Origin: an uncultured Clostridia bacterium
GTDB lineage: Bacteria > Bacillota > Clostridia > Oscillospirales > Acutalibacteraceae
Direction: 5' to 3'
Assembly: GCA_945948515.1 (NCBI GenBank)
Contig: CAMFBH010000018.1
Span: forward strand, 1-40,408
DNA length: 40,408 nucleotides
Position numbers and translations under genes: made by a program. Every line of letters begins with the position of its first letter. Position 1 is the stretch's first letter. Positions 1 through 8,599 of this stretch are shown here, in pieces. The notes under the pieces are model-generated. The model was not told the origin of the DNA. It saw nothing but the letters and a program-made list of their open reading frames with translations, and did not search any database.

Positions 1-1
1 T

Positions 2-1201
2 AGAAAAATTCTATCAAACTATCACATTGATTCAAACATATTATTTAAAAATAATCCTGCTTTACCGAGAATTGACAGAGGAATAAGGCAGTATCTGAAA
101 ATAGAAATAAGTTATGAAAAAATATTTGAAGTCATAGACAATAAAGCAGAGGAAAATACAATTTATAAATTTCAGGATGAATTCTTCTGCAATTATTTTC
201 TTTTAATTTTACCCGAAACGAAAAAAAAGCACATATTGATTTGCGGACCATATTTAATTGAAGAATGCACAGAAGAAAAGATTTTAGAAATAGCAGAAAG
301 ATTCTCAATCCCCGTTAAATCCATTTCACAATTGGAAAAATACTTTTCAAATATTCCTATTGTTACTGACGATTCGTTTATCGTTACTCTTTTCAACAGT
401 CTCGGTGAAACGCTTTGGGGAAGTCTTGACAATTTTTCCGTAAAACGCCACGGGAAAATGTTTACAAACATTACATCGAATTTCAATTTAAACTCTATTG
501 AGCCCGGCGAAGGAGATTCCCTGCTTGAAATTGAAGCGATTGAAAAAAGATATGAAGATGAGGAAAAGCTATTGGAAGCAATAGGAAACGGAATGGAGCA
601 TATGGCAGAACAGTTTTTAAGAAATTCTTCACCCATGATTTACGAAAAAAGAGTTGATGATCCGATAAGAAATTCAAAAAACTTTCTTATTGTATTTAAC
701 ACTCTTTGCAGAAAAACGGTTCAAAAATCAGGTGTTCATCCTTACTATATTGACAGACTTTCCTCAAATTTGGGAAAAAAGATTGAAGAAATTAAATCAA
801 CAAAAGAGGTTGGCGCATTTGTAAGAGAATTGTCGGGAAAATACTGTGCACTTGTTAACAGTAACAAAAACTCACAATATTCTTTGCAAATTCAAAAGGC
901 AATGACTGTAATAGACTACGACCTTTCGGCAGATTTAAGCTTAAATAATCTTGCAAAAACGCTCAGTATTAATGCAAGCTATCTTTCCGCATTGTTTAAA
1001 CGGGAAACTGGTGAAACCCTTACAACCTATATAACAAAGAAGAGAATTGAATACGCAAAAGCATTACTGAGCGAAACGAATCTGCAAGTACAAACGATTG
1101 CCCAATATTGCGGAATGCTTGATGTTAATTATTTTTCAAAAACCTTTAAAAAGCTATGCGGAACATCTCCGAGCGAATATAGAAAAGAGAATAACAACTA
1201 G
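2..1201 (+). CDS. AraC-family transcriptional regulator, 5' end outside window
   Basis: The reading frame is open from the first bases of the window to the TAG at 1199-1201 and has no ATG. The internal TTG at 236 is therefore probably not the start, and the gene begins upstream of the window. About 399 codons are visible. The last 100 residues form a typical AraC/XylS DNA-binding domain with two helix-turn-helix units; key stretches are LNNLAKTLSINASYLSALFK and TIAQYCGMLDVNYFSKTFKK, ending in GTSPSEYRK. The preceding 290 residues are not a domain I recognise and presumably sense a ligand or control dimerisation. Such regulators in Clostridia often control nearby sugar genes, but no target is identifiable here because the next gene is convergent. 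The regulator call is firm; the signal is unknown. Confidence 0.88.
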   Translation, partial: RKILSNYHIDSNILFKNNPALPRIDRGIRQYLKIEISYEKIFEVIDNKAEENTIYKFQDEFFCNYFLLILPETKKKHILICGPYLIEECTEEKILEIAERFSIPVKSISQLEKYFSNIPIVTDDSFIVTLFNSLGETLWGSLDNFSVKRHGKMFTNITSNFNLNSIEPGEGDSLLEIEAIEKRYEDEEKLLEAIGNGMEHMAEQFLRNSSPMIYEKRVDDPIRNSKNFLIVFNTLCRKTVQKSGVHPYYIDRLSSNLGKKIEEIKSTKEVGAFVRELSGKYCALVNSNKNSQYSLQIQKAMTVIDYDLSADLSLNNLAKTLSINASYLSALFKRETGETLTTYITKKRIEYAKALLSETNLQVQTIAQYCGMLDVNYFSKTFKKLCGTSPSEYRKENNN

Positions 1202-1268
1202 TTTATTTAATAATTAAAAATCATAACCGCCATTGTAAAACCATTTTTCAAAACTAATATATCACTTA

Positions 1269-1928
1269 TTATCTTGAATTAAAATCATCATTGATTGCGT
1301 TTGACCAATCAGCAGTCATCGGTGCACAGGCTCTTATATTACAGCAAGCCTCTGCAACAGTATCATAAACAAGCTCTGTTCCCTGCTCGTCTGCATGATA
1401 GTTAACCGCTCTGTCTTCGTTGATACCGAAATGCTTTGCAGTTTCAACGGCATCAATATTTGCACCGATGAAAAGAAATTCCCAGCCGTACTTTTCTTTT
1501 TCGTGCTCTATCATCTTTTTCACTTGATCACTTGTATATTTTTTACTTGCATTTTCGTATCCGTCGGTAATAATTACAAACATTGTATGCTCAGGAACAT
1601 CCTCTCTTCTTGCATATTTATGGATGTTCTTGATATGATGAATTGCTCCGCCGATTGCATCAATAAGTGCGGTACAACCACGAACAAAGTAGTCTTCATC
1701 AGTCATTGGCTTGATGTCTGCAAGCTCAACTCTATCGTGTACGACCTGAATTTCATGGTCAAACAATACTGTTGAAACATAGCACTTACCGTTTTGCTTT
1801 TTCTGCTTTTCAATCAGTGAATTAAAACCGCCGATTGTGTCCTTTTCAAGACCTGCCATTGACCCGGAACGGTCAAGGATAAACACAATTTCCGTAATGT
1901 TGTTTTGATTTTTTACTTTTTCTTTCAT
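1269..1928 (-). CDS. von Willebrand factor A (vWA) domain protein
   Basis: A soluble protein of about 219 residues that is essentially one vWA domain. The metal-ion-dependent adhesion site is intact: D19-R-S21-G-S23, a later Thr in GCTALIDA, and the Asp of VIITDGYENA. Such domains bind a divalent cation and mediate protein-protein contacts. I chose the ATG at 1928 because AAGGAGA lies at 1937-1943 just upstream; the frame extends to 1976 without a better site. No signal peptide or transmembrane segment is visible, so it should be cytosolic. It lies 91 bases downstream of the macro-domain gene on the same strand, probably in the same transcript. The partner or substrate is unknown. Confidence 0.85.
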   Translation of the reverse strand: MKEKVKNQNNITEIVFILDRSGSMAGLEKDTIGGFNSLIEKQKKQNGKCYVSTVLFDHEIQVVHDRVELADIKPMTDEDYFVRGCTALIDAIGGAIHHIKNIHKYARREDVPEHTMFVIITDGYENASKKYTSDQVKKMIEHEKEKYGWEFLFIGANIDAVETAKHFGINEDRAVNYHADEQGTELVYDTVAEACCNIRACAPMTADWSNAINDDFNSR

Positions 1929-2019
1929 AATAAAAATCTCCTTTAATGATAATTTGTCTTCAACTGACAACATCATTATAGGAGATTTGTTTTACTGTTT
2001 GGTCGCCTTGAAAGCGACA

Positions 2020-3060
2020 TTATGCACCAAGCAGACTTTGGTCAAAGGCAAAGAGCGCTTCGTTAATTTCAAAAATATTATAATTTCCTCTTTTAATAAA
2101 ATACTCAATAATTACATCAAACTTATTGCTGTGAGAAAGGGCAAAGCCTGCCTTTAAAAGCATTTCGTTGGTTTCAGCAAGGCTTAGCTCTAAAGCAATG
2201 CAAAAAGCAATAACAGTGGGTTTGATTGGTTTATATTCAGGATTTGAGCGTATTTTAGAAAAAAGCTTTCTGTCTATATTTGCCTTTTTGTAGCACTCGC
2301 TATCCGTCATTCCGCTTTCATCAATTTTTCTTAGAAGCATTTGAGAAAAGCTCTCATCAAGAGTGATGGCTATATCACTAAGGTCTGAGTTATCGTCAAT
2401 CAAAGGCTTTGACATAGTCGGAGCCTCTGTACACGCATAACAATCCTCCTCGTCAGGGAGAAATCTTGTTTGAGGCATAGGAATACTTTCGCCGATATTA
2501 TCCATTCGCCTGCTGTCATACAAAGAATGCTCTGTCACATAGTTATCATCAATATACTGCGCAATATCCGTGAATAGCTTACTGCTTGCGGCAAGGGCAT
2601 TTTTATTGTAAACAACAATATAAACAAGCATTTCATTATGCATCAAAAACTCTGCTACGGTATCAACTGCAACCTTAAATGCTTCATTCATCGGATAGCC
2701 GTAAACACCGCTTGATATAAGCGGAAAAGCAACACTTTCACAATTATGTTCTTTTGCAAGCGCAAGAGAATTATTATAGCAGCATTTTAGCAATTCCTTT
2801 TCATTTTCGGTTCCGCCTCTCCATTTCGGACCAACAGTATGTATTACATATTTACAAGGCAATTTATATCCTTTCGTTATCTTAGCCTCGCCGACCTTAC
2901 AGCCTCCGAGCTTCATACACTCAAGCAGTAAGCCCTTTCCGGCAGCACGGTGAATAGCACCGTCAACTCCTCCTCCGCCAAGCAGAGTAGAGTTAGCAGC
3001 GTTAACAATAGCGTCACACTCAACCTTTGTTATATCGTTTCTAATAATTTGTAATGGCAT
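2020..3060 (-). CDS. macro domain (ADP-ribose binding/hydrolase) protein with C-terminal helical HTH-like domain
   Basis: A 346-residue protein. Residues 1 to about 165 form a MacroD-type macro domain, with ADP-ribose-binding loops at N20-A-A-N-S-T followed by [10 protein letters not shown], and SSGVYGYP near residue 115. This family binds ADP-ribose and often removes it from proteins or O-acetyl-ADP-ribose. An acidic, probably disordered linker follows. The last 110 residues are helical and resemble an XRE-type helix-turn-helix ([18 protein letters not shown], then [20 protein letters not shown]). This part could bind DNA or act as a protein module. GAGGTG precedes the ATG. Only 11 bases separate the gene from the end of the upstream terminator stem-loop tail. 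The macro assignment is firm; the role of the C-terminal domain is inferred. Confidence 0.88.
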   Translation of the reverse strand: MPLQIIRNDITKVECDAIVNAANSTLLGGGGVDGAIHRAAGKGLLLECMKLGGCKVGEAKITKGYKLPCKYVIHTVGPKWRGGTENEKELLKCCYNNSLALAKEHNCESVAFPLISSGVYGYPMNEAFKVAVDTVAEFLMHNEMLVYIVVYNKNALAASSKLFTDIAQYIDDNYVTEHSLYDSRRMDNIGESIPMPQTRFLPDEEDCYACTEAPTMSKPLIDDNSDLSDIAITLDESFSQMLLRKIDESGMTDSECYKKANIDRKLFSKIRSNPEYKPIKPTVIAFCIALELSLAETNEMLLKAGFALSHSNKFDVIIEYFIKRGNYNIFEINEALFAFDQSLLGA

Positions 3061-3071
3061 AATTCACCTCA

Positions 3072-3108
3072 AAAATAAGAGCATCAACAAATAAACATTG
3101 ATGCTCTT
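3072..3108 (-). terminator. Intrinsic terminator between tRNA-Thr and the macro-domain gene
   Basis: An 11-bp perfect stem (arms 3077-3087 and 3098-3108, AAGAGCATCAA with TTGATGCTCTT) encloses a 10-base loop. On the minus strand it is followed by ATTTTTG. It begins immediately after the tRNA CCA end and finishes about 11 bases before the macro gene start, so it can act both as the tRNA terminator and as an attenuator for the downstream genes. Confidence 0.8.
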
Positions 3109-3109
3109 T

Positions 3110-3185
3110 TGGAGCTGGAGATGGGACTTGAACCCACGACCTGCTGATTACGAATCAGCTGCGCTACCAACTGTGCCACTCCAGC
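3110..3185 (-). tRNA. tRNA-Thr, anticodon CGT
   Basis: A 76-base cloverleaf with a perfect acceptor stem GCTGGAG/CTCCAGC, a D arm containing AGTTGGTAGCGC, an anticodon stem GCTGA/TCAGC with the seven-base loop TTCGTAA, a T arm with GTTCAAGTC, discriminator T and encoded CCA. The anticodon CGT reads ACG (threonine). It is the only RNA gene seen in the window and has its own strong promoter upstream. Confidence 0.96.
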
Positions 3186-3245
3186 GTTTATAAAATTTAA
3201 AATGAAAAAATATTTGCCGTGCCCGCTTATGCAAGCACAACAAAT

Positions 3246-3273
3246 ATTATAAAGAATTATTAAAAAAAGTCAA
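3246..3273 (-). promoter_or_regulatory. Sigma-A-type promoter for tRNA-Thr (and possibly macro/vWA)
   Basis: On the minus strand, TTGACT (3273-3268), a 16-base spacer and a perfect TATAAT (3251-3246). The predicted start is near 3238, giving a leader of about 50 bases before the tRNA. It is the last convincing promoter before the macro-domain gene. Confidence 0.78.
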
Positions 3274-3298
3274 TACAAATTAGAATAAATAATGCTTA

Positions 3299-3523
3299 TC
3301 AATCGTTTTTATAAGTTCCGGTAGTTTCAAAGCCATCCGGTTCCTCGGGAATTATTAATGCGCAAGCTATGTACACAATAATTCCGGGAAAAGCGGCGGA
3401 AACTAGCGATACGATAGCCCAAATTAATCTTATAATAGTTGCATCTATTCCAAAATAATCTGCTATTCCTCCGCAAACTCCCGCAAGTTGCTTGTTATTT
3501 CTGCTTCTGTAAAGTTTTTTCAT
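3299..3523 (-). CDS. PspC domain small membrane protein
   Basis: A 74-residue PspC-family protein. The N-terminal part carries the family core (LAGVCGGIADYFGID), followed by one long hydrophobic segment at roughly residues 30-60 that enters or crosses the membrane, then a short polar tail. In other bacteria PspC proteins take part in envelope-stress signalling with PspA/PspB. None of those partners is in the window, and small stand-alone PspC proteins are common in Firmicutes. GAGGAG lies just before the ATG. It is the last gene of the lgt-folD transcript, 21 bases after folD. The domain call is firm; a stress role is inferred from the family. Confidence 0.9.
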   Translation of the reverse strand: MKKLYRSRNNKQLAGVCGGIADYFGIDATIIRLIWAIVSLVSAAFPGIIVYIACALIIPEEPDGFETTGTYKND

Positions 3524-3544
3524 TTTATTCTCCTCTCTTTTATA

Positions 3545-4393
3545 CTACAAATTATTTTGAATTTTCGCCGCTGTTAGCGTGTTTTGCATGAGCATTGAAA
3601 TAGTCATGGGTCCTACTCCTCCGGGTACAGGAGTAATATAAGAGCATTTATCCTTAACGCTTTCAAAATCCATATCGCCGCAGAGCTTTGAATTTTCATC
3701 TCTGTTCATTCCGACATCAATAACAACCGCACCTTCCTTAACCATATCAGCGGTTACGAATTTTGCTTTACCGATTGCAGCAACAAGAATATCGGCTGTT
3801 TTTGTTACATCACTGAGATTTTTTGTTCTTGAGTGCGTTATTTCAACAGTTGCATTTTCATGAAGAAGAAGCATTGCCATTGGTTTTCCGACAATATTGC
3901 TTCTGCCTATTACAACTGCTTTTTTACCTTCAACACTTACTCCTGTTGAATGAATAAGCTCCATTACACCCGCAGGTGTGCAAGGGAGAAAATTATAATC
4001 TCCTATCATAATTGCTCCGACATTCACAGGATGAAACGCGTCAACATCCTTGATTGGATCAATCAGATTGATTACCTGCTTATCGTCAAGATGAGACGGA
4101 AGCGGAAGCTGGCATAGAATTCCGTTTATATCCTTTCTTCCGTTCAGCTCGCATACAAGAGCGTTTAATTCCTCCTGTGTTGTATTTTCGGGCAGAGCAA
4201 ATTTTTCGGAATAAAATCCAACCTCTTCACACGCTTTTTCTTTATTTCTAACATAAACCTGACTTGCAGGATCTTCTCCTACGATAATAACGGCAAGTCC
4301 GGGCGTTATTCCTTTCTTTTTAAGCTCTTCGGTTTCGGCGCTTACTCTTTGCCTTACGGCTTTTGAAACTGCTTTTCCGTCTATAATCGCCAT
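3545..4393 (-). CDS. folD: Bifunctional methylenetetrahydrofolate dehydrogenase/cyclohydrolase
   Basis: A full-length FolD of 282 residues that interconverts 5,10-methylene-THF, 5,10-methenyl-THF and 10-formyl-THF in the cytosol, supplying one-carbon units for purines and fMet-tRNA. Family signatures are present: [20 protein letters not shown] with the catalytic Lys at position 51 just after it, QLPLP, the Rossmann-like NADP site GRSNIVGKP, and the C-terminal PGGVGPMT loop. Its ATG overlaps the lgt stop (TAATG arrangement) behind a GAGGAGG site, so translation is probably coupled to lgt. Confidence 0.97.
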   Translation of the reverse strand: MAIIDGKAVSKAVRQRVSAETEELKKKGITPGLAVIIVGEDPASQVYVRNKEKACEEVGFYSEKFALPENTTQEELNALVCELNGRKDINGILCQLPLPSHLDDKQVINLIDPIKDVDAFHPVNVGAIMIGDYNFLPCTPAGVMELIHSTGVSVEGKKAVVIGRSNIVGKPMAMLLLHENATVEITHSRTKNLSDVTKTADILVAAIGKAKFVTADMVKEGAVVIDVGMNRDENSKLCGDMDFESVKDKCSYITPVPGGVGPMTISMLMQNTLTAAKIQNNL

Positions 4394-5319
4394 TACACCG
4401 CCTCCTCTTCTTTTTTAACATCTGCCGGTGTTTTAATTAAAAAGCTTTCGGGCAGGGTTCCTTTTTTATACTTAACCAACATTATTACAAGAGTTATTGC
4501 AAACAATACAACTATTACCGCCGACAAAAGCTGAGAAACTCTTATATTCGTTGAAGCGATATAGAGACTGTCCGTTCTCAAGCCCTCTACCACTGTTCTT
4601 TCAGCACCGTAAATAATTCCGTAGAGCAGGAAAATTTCGCCCTTGAATTTACGATGATTCTTTGTGATAAAATGCAGTATTACAAATGCAAGGAGACACC
4701 AAGCACTTTCATACAAAAAGGTTGGGTGAACGCTTTGCATGGGGTCAACATCTATTCCTCTTGCGGCAAGGTCAGCCTGGCTTGCGCTAAGCTGTTCACT
4801 GATTTTTCTGCTCCACATTCTAAACAGTGCAGTTTCGGTGTTAACTCCAAAGGCCTCCTGATTGAAAAAATTGCCCCATCTTCCGATGCCTTGTCCTATA
4901 AGAAGCCCGAGTGCACCTAAATCAAGAAGATTTTTAAAATCAATTTTTCCTATTTTACAGCCTATTGCCCCACCTATAAGAGCACCGATAATACCGCCGT
5001 AAATAGCCATTCCGCCCTTGTTAATAAACGGGATTTCAGATAGGTGAGCCGAATAATAATCCCACTCAAATGCAACATAATACAGCCTTGCGCCGATTAT
5101 TCCGAATATTGTTCCCCACAGCAGAACATCCGTCATACCGTCGAGACTCATTTTCCACTTATAAGCCATTCTGCCACCATACAGAACTGCAAGGGAAAAT
5201 CCGAATGCGATTATTATTCCGTACCAATGAACATCATAGCTGCCGATTGAAAAGGCTACGGACGGAATTTCAAATTCCCATCCTAGCCCCTCAAAATATA
5301 CTCTTGTAAAATTGCTCAT
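4393..5319 (-). CDS. lgt: Prolipoprotein diacylglyceryl transferase
   Basis: A 308-residue polytopic membrane enzyme that transfers diacylglycerol from phosphatidylglycerol to the lipobox cysteine of prolipoproteins. The motif [11 protein letters not shown] is in the first third, the Lgt signature [13 protein letters not shown] is near the middle, and [10 protein letters not shown] follows with catalytic-region His and Glu residues. About seven hydrophobic segments are evident. AGGAG precedes the ATG. The C-terminal tail is short and charged. It lies 9 bases after the YmfH-like peptidase gene and overlaps folD. The lipoprotein at 20511-21413 is a possible substrate. Confidence 0.96.
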   Translation of the reverse strand: MSNFTRVYFEGLGWEFEIPSVAFSIGSYDVHWYGIIIAFGFSLAVLYGGRMAYKWKMSLDGMTDVLLWGTIFGIIGARLYYVAFEWDYYSAHLSEIPFINKGGMAIYGGIIGALIGGAIGCKIGKIDFKNLLDLGALGLLIGQGIGRWGNFFNQEAFGVNTETALFRMWSRKISEQLSASQADLAARGIDVDPMQSVHPTFLYESAWCLLAFVILHFITKNHRKFKGEIFLLYGIIYGAERTVVEGLRTDSLYIASTNIRVSQLLSAVIVVLFAITLVIMLVKYKKGTLPESFLIKTPADVKKEEEAV

Positions 5320-5328
5320 TTAAAACTC

Positions 5329-6594
5329 CTATGCTTTAACGACCGACAGAGCCGAATACTCCTCTTTCATCATATTTTGAAGACGCTTTTCGATATCACT
5401 CACAGTTATCTCTTTATAAATCTCAAGAGAATCAAAAAGCTCATATCCGTTGAAGCTGCAATAAATCATTGAATTTGCAACTCCGTCGATATCATTATAC
5501 TCCATAATTTCTCTGCCGTAAAGACTTCTTCTGACTGTTTCAAATCTCGAAGCGTCAATACCCGACTGTCTAAGATTTTTAATTTCTTCTTTAATGCACT
5601 CAGATACCTTTTCAGGGTTATTGCTCTCGCCTTCGAAGAGAACGGCTTCAAATCCGTTTCCGGTAAAATATTCCTTTGAAAAAGACTCGTTAATTACACC
5701 CTCTTCAAGAAGCTTATTATAAAGAGGAGAAGTTTCCCCTGCAATAATTTCCAGCAAAATATTTGTTTCTATCATATCGCGAAGGCTTCTTTTGGCGGTT
5801 TTACATTCTTCTTTAAAGCCAAATGAAAATACGCTCATGCTGACATCAAGCTTATATTCAACATATGGCTGAACAATATCTTTCGGCTCTTCATCAAAGG
5901 CTCGTTCAATTTTAATCGGCTCTGAATACTTTAAGCACTCATCACAAATTGAAACGACCTCATTAACATCAACATTTCCAACAACGGCAAGCGCCATATT
6001 GCTTAAATTATAAAAGGTGTTATAACAGCTATACAGGAGTTTGTCCGTTATTTTTGAAATTGACTCTTTTGTTCCGGCTATATCAATTTTTACAGGATGG
6101 TTATGATATAAGGCTCTTAAGAGGTTAAACATACTCATCCAGCCGGGAACATCATAATACATTGCAATTTCCTGCCCTATTATTCCCTGCTCTTTTTTTA
6201 CGGTTTCGGCAGTAAAATAAGGATTTTGAACAAAGTTAAGGAGTATTTTTAAATTATCCTTAAAATTGTTTGAGCAGCTGAAAAGATAGCAGGTTTTATC
6301 AAACGAGGTATAGGCATTCGCGCTTGCCCCCGTTTTTGCATACTGCTCAAAGGCATCAAGCTCTTCGCTTTCAAACAGCTTATGCTCAAGAAAATGGGCT
6401 ATTCCCTCAGGAACCGTGGTAAAATCCTTCTCACCCTCAAGCTTAAATTTTGTGTCTATCGAGCCGTAATTTGTTCCGAAAACGGCATAGGAAGAAGAAT
6501 AGTTTTCCTTTGGCATAACATAAATCTTCAGACCTGATTTATGATTAATTTCGTAATACTTTTCCTGAAGTATTTCAGATTTAATTTCTCTCAT
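5329..6594 (-). CDS. ymfH: M16 family zinc metallopeptidase, catalytic subunit (YmfH-like)
   Basis: About 421 residues with the inverted zinc motif H67-F-L-E-H71 of insulinase/M16 peptidases and the downstream Glu region EQGIIGQEIAMYYD. This is the catalytic partner of the gene just upstream, as in the YmfF/YmfH pairs of Firmicutes. It has no signal peptide, so it should be cytosolic. I start at the ATG at 6594, seven bases after AAGGAGG. A GTG at 6597 is possible but too close to the ribosome site. The start overlaps the stop codon of the partner gene (TGATG), consistent with equimolar coupled synthesis of a heterodimer. The natural substrate is unknown. Confidence 0.92.
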   Translation of the reverse strand: MREIKSEILQEKYYEINHKSGLKIYVMPKENYSSSYAVFGTNYGSIDTKFKLEGEKDFTTVPEGIAHFLEHKLFESEELDAFEQYAKTGASANAYTSFDKTCYLFSCSNNFKDNLKILLNFVQNPYFTAETVKKEQGIIGQEIAMYYDVPGWMSMFNLLRALYHNHPVKIDIAGTKESISKITDKLLYSCYNTFYNLSNMALAVVGNVDVNEVVSICDECLKYSEPIKIERAFDEEPKDIVQPYVEYKLDVSMSVFSFGFKEECKTAKRSLRDMIETNILLEIIAGETSPLYNKLLEEGVINESFSKEYFTGNGFEAVLFEGESNNPEKVSECIKEEIKNLRQSGIDASRFETVRRSLYGREIMEYNDIDGVANSMIYCSFNGYELFDSLEIYKEITVSDIEKRLQNMMKEEYSALSVVKA

Positions 6595-7871
6595 CACTCC
6601 GCCTCCTTTTCAGAACAGAGCTTATAAACTGTATCGAGCGTTATCCTTTTAGCGCACTCGATTACATCTTCCTTTGTTACCGCTTCGTTCTCCTCAACAG
6701 ATAATTCAGGTGATTTTATTTCAGAAGAAACAATTTGAACTGAATACCAGTTTTTGAGCATATCGGGAGAATCCGAAACGGAATTAATCATATCACTGAT
6801 TGCAATTTTTGAGGAATTAAACTCATTATCAAAATTACCGAGCTTGATTTGCTCAAGTTGATTTAGTATTTCATACAAAGCCTTGTCCATATTCTCCTCT
6901 TCACAGCCGCACTGAACAAGCATTATGCTTTTAGCTTTGTTATACCTTGCCGAGCAATAATAGCAAAGGCTCATTTTTTCACGAACATTTGCAAAAAGCT
7001 TTGAATAAGGACCGCCTCCGAAAATATCGGCAGTACTTTTCATTGCAGGTGTAAGCTCGCTTTCGGGTTTTATATCGACCCTAAATCCAAGAACGAGCTT
7101 GCCCTGTTTTATTTTTTGCCTTTCTACAACTGTATTGACATCGGAAGCCTTTGAAACGAAAGCAGCTTCGGGAAGGCCTTCGTAGCTTCTTTTTATTGAT
7201 GAAAGCTCTTTTTTTGCAAGGCTTAATACCTTATCTTCATCAGCCGAGCCGACAACTGTTATTTGGATTTTAGCCTTTTCGAGCATTTTGCTCCAAGCGT
7301 TATAGGCATCATTTTCGGTGATTGCTTCAATTTGCTTTGCAGTTCCAAACCTGTGAACACCATATGGCTCGTTTTTAAACATATGCTTTTCAAGCTGTGT
7401 TTGAGCATATATTCTTTTTTCATTTTCCTCCCCGTACAAAGCCTGAATAAGAAGCGCCTTTTCTCGCTCAACATCTTCCGTAAAAAACGCATTGTTTTCA
7501 ACACGGGGACGAAAAGCAAGCTCAAACAACAGCTCGAGACATTTATAGGAAATGCTCTCGCCATCCAGACTGAAACGGTCATCAAGACAGGTTAAATCAA
7601 GCGTTAGGCTTTGATTTTCTCCGATTTTTCTGACATTGGCGCTGACAGACGCTCCGTAAAGACCCGCAAGCACATTGCTGAGTTCGGATGCCTTCGGATA
7701 TTTTGCACAGCTTCTGCTGATAAGAAACGGTACAATCGCATAGTTTGAAGCCGTTTCAGCTCTGAGAGGCAGAGTGAAATTTATTGAAATATCATTAGTT
7801 TTAAATCTGCTTGCGGGAACAAAAACAACTTTTGCTCCACTGCATAATTCTTTTTTGGAAAAACTTTTCAA
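6594..7871 (-). CDS. ymfF: M16 family peptidase-like protein, non-catalytic subunit (YmfF-like)
   Basis: A 425-residue M16-fold protein. Where the catalytic partner has HxxEH, this chain reads SRSCAKYPKAS with no zinc ligands, so it is the inactive, structural half of the pair. The C-terminal half has the family motif GGGPYSKLFANVREKMSLCYY, the Arg/Tyr element typical of the M16 C-domain. The start is a TTG at 7871 with GGAGG six bases upstream; there is no nearby ATG. It forms a coupled pair with the catalytic subunit. A 68-base gap separates it from the small-protein genes upstream, and I found no convincing promoter in that gap. Confidence 0.9.
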   Translation of the reverse strand: MKSFSKKELCSGAKVVFVPASRFKTNDISINFTLPLRAETASNYAIVPFLISRSCAKYPKASELSNVLAGLYGASVSANVRKIGENQSLTLDLTCLDDRFSLDGESISYKCLELLFELAFRPRVENNAFFTEDVEREKALLIQALYGEENEKRIYAQTQLEKHMFKNEPYGVHRFGTAKQIEAITENDAYNAWSKMLEKAKIQITVVGSADEDKVLSLAKKELSSIKRSYEGLPEAAFVSKASDVNTVVERQKIKQGKLVLGFRVDIKPESELTPAMKSTADIFGGGPYSKLFANVREKMSLCYYCSARYNKAKSIMLVQCGCEEENMDKALYEILNQLEQIKLGNFDNEFNSSKIAISDMINSVSDSPDMLKNWYSVQIVSSEIKSPELSVEENEAVTKEDVIECAKRITLDTVYKLCSEKEAE

Positions 7872-7939
7872 TTTAAACCTCCGTTTTTTATATCAATTAT
7901 GATTATTTTAACACAATATGCATAAAAATACCATAATAA

Positions 7940-8224
7940 TTATAATAAAATATAAAGAAGAGCTAAAATCAGCGTGTTGTTTTCTCCTTGCCGCGAAAGA
8001 AGAATTATTATCATCAACAGCAAAAAATCGGAATTTTTATTATCTTTCTCAGTAGTATTATTCGCTTCTTCTTTTTTAGGCTTTTTGTTTTCTTTTTTAT
8101 CTTCCTTTTTTTCACTGTTGCCCTTTGAAGCTTTAGCATTATTTACATAATAATCCGATTTTCTGCGCATTTGATTTACTCTGCCGATTGCCTCTTCTAT
8201 TTCTTTAGAATTTGCACTTTGCAT
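7940..8224 (-). CDS. Small uncharacterised protein with hydrophobic C-terminal hairpin
   Basis: A 94-residue protein of unknown function. Residues 1-30 are a predicted helix, 31-65 are a highly charged Lys/Glu/Asn-rich linker, and residues 67-94 hold two short hydrophobic runs (FLLLMIIILLS and LILALLYILL) separated by GENNT. This could be a membrane hairpin or tail anchor. AGGTGAG precedes the ATG. It is the third of three short genes in a row (8600-8851, 8233-8598, then this one, 8 bases further). I recall similar short hydrophobic-tailed proteins in Oscillospirales, but no function. Confidence 0.8.
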   Translation of the reverse strand: MQSANSKEIEEAIGRVNQMRRKSDYYVNNAKASKGNSEKKEDKKENKKPKKEEANNTTEKDNKNSDFLLLMIIILLSRQGENNTLILALLYILL

Positions 8225-8232
8225 AATCTCAC

Positions 8233-8598
8233 CTAAAATAAATCTTTAAGCAGAGGAAGCATTTCAAAGATTTGCAGCATTCTTGCCGCCTTGTCTGCCT
8301 TTTCTCTTTCCTCTGCGCTTAAAAACGGTTTAAGAGCATTAATTAAATTTGTGTTTGATGACGAATGCTTGTTCATCTGCTCAAAAATTTGTTTTGCCTT
8401 CATTATCATTTGAAGCTCAGAGGTGTTTAACGGCAAGGATAAATCAGTATTCTTACTTTTCTCGGGCGGAGAATTCACTTGTTGAATTTGATTACCGTTT
8501 CCATCCTGCTGAGAGCCCAAAATTGATGATGCGGTTTTTTTGAGCATTTCTATATCGCTTTCGCTAAGAGATGAAATAATATCTCCTAAGGATTCCAT
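8233..8598 (-). CDS. Small uncharacterised helical protein
   Basis: A 121-residue protein of unknown function. It begins with a helical segment (SLSESDIEMLKKTASSILG), has a polar Gln/Asn/Ser/Pro-rich middle at residues 30-55, and ends with two amphipathic helices (LINALKPFLSAEEREKADKA, then MLQIFEMLPLLKDLF). No signal peptide, transmembrane segment or metal motif is present. AAGGAA precedes the ATG, which follows the stop of the 83-residue upstream gene by a single base, so translation of the two is probably coupled. The regular helix-linker-helix layout suggests a protein-interaction role, but this is inference. Confidence 0.82.
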   Translation of the reverse strand: MESLGDIISSLSESDIEMLKKTASSILGSQQDGNGNQIQQVNSPPEKSKNTDLSLPLNTSELQMIMKAKQIFEQMNKHSSSNTNLINALKPFLSAEEREKADKAARMLQIFEMLPLLKDLF

Positions 8599-8599
8599 T

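Noticed and set aside
1-636. TTG at 236 as start of the AraC regulator, and a 147-codon frame on the opposite strand (193-636)
   Set aside because: The AraC frame is open to the first base of the window with coding-like sequence and no ribosome site near 236; the opposite-strand frame is its shadow.
2002-2018. Short hairpin GTCGC/GCGAC just after the macro gene stop
   Set aside because: Only five base pairs and no T run on the minus strand; too weak to call a terminator, and the vWA gene follows in the same direction.
3110-3185. tRNA-Thr as an integration site for a mobile island carrying macro/vWA
   Set aside because: No integrase and no second copy of the tRNA 3' end is seen in the window.
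7872-7939. Promoter for the peptidase pair in the 68-base gap
   Set aside because: Only poor matches such as TTGTGT with TATAAA are present, and they would place the start at the ribosome site; A/T richness makes chance hits likely.
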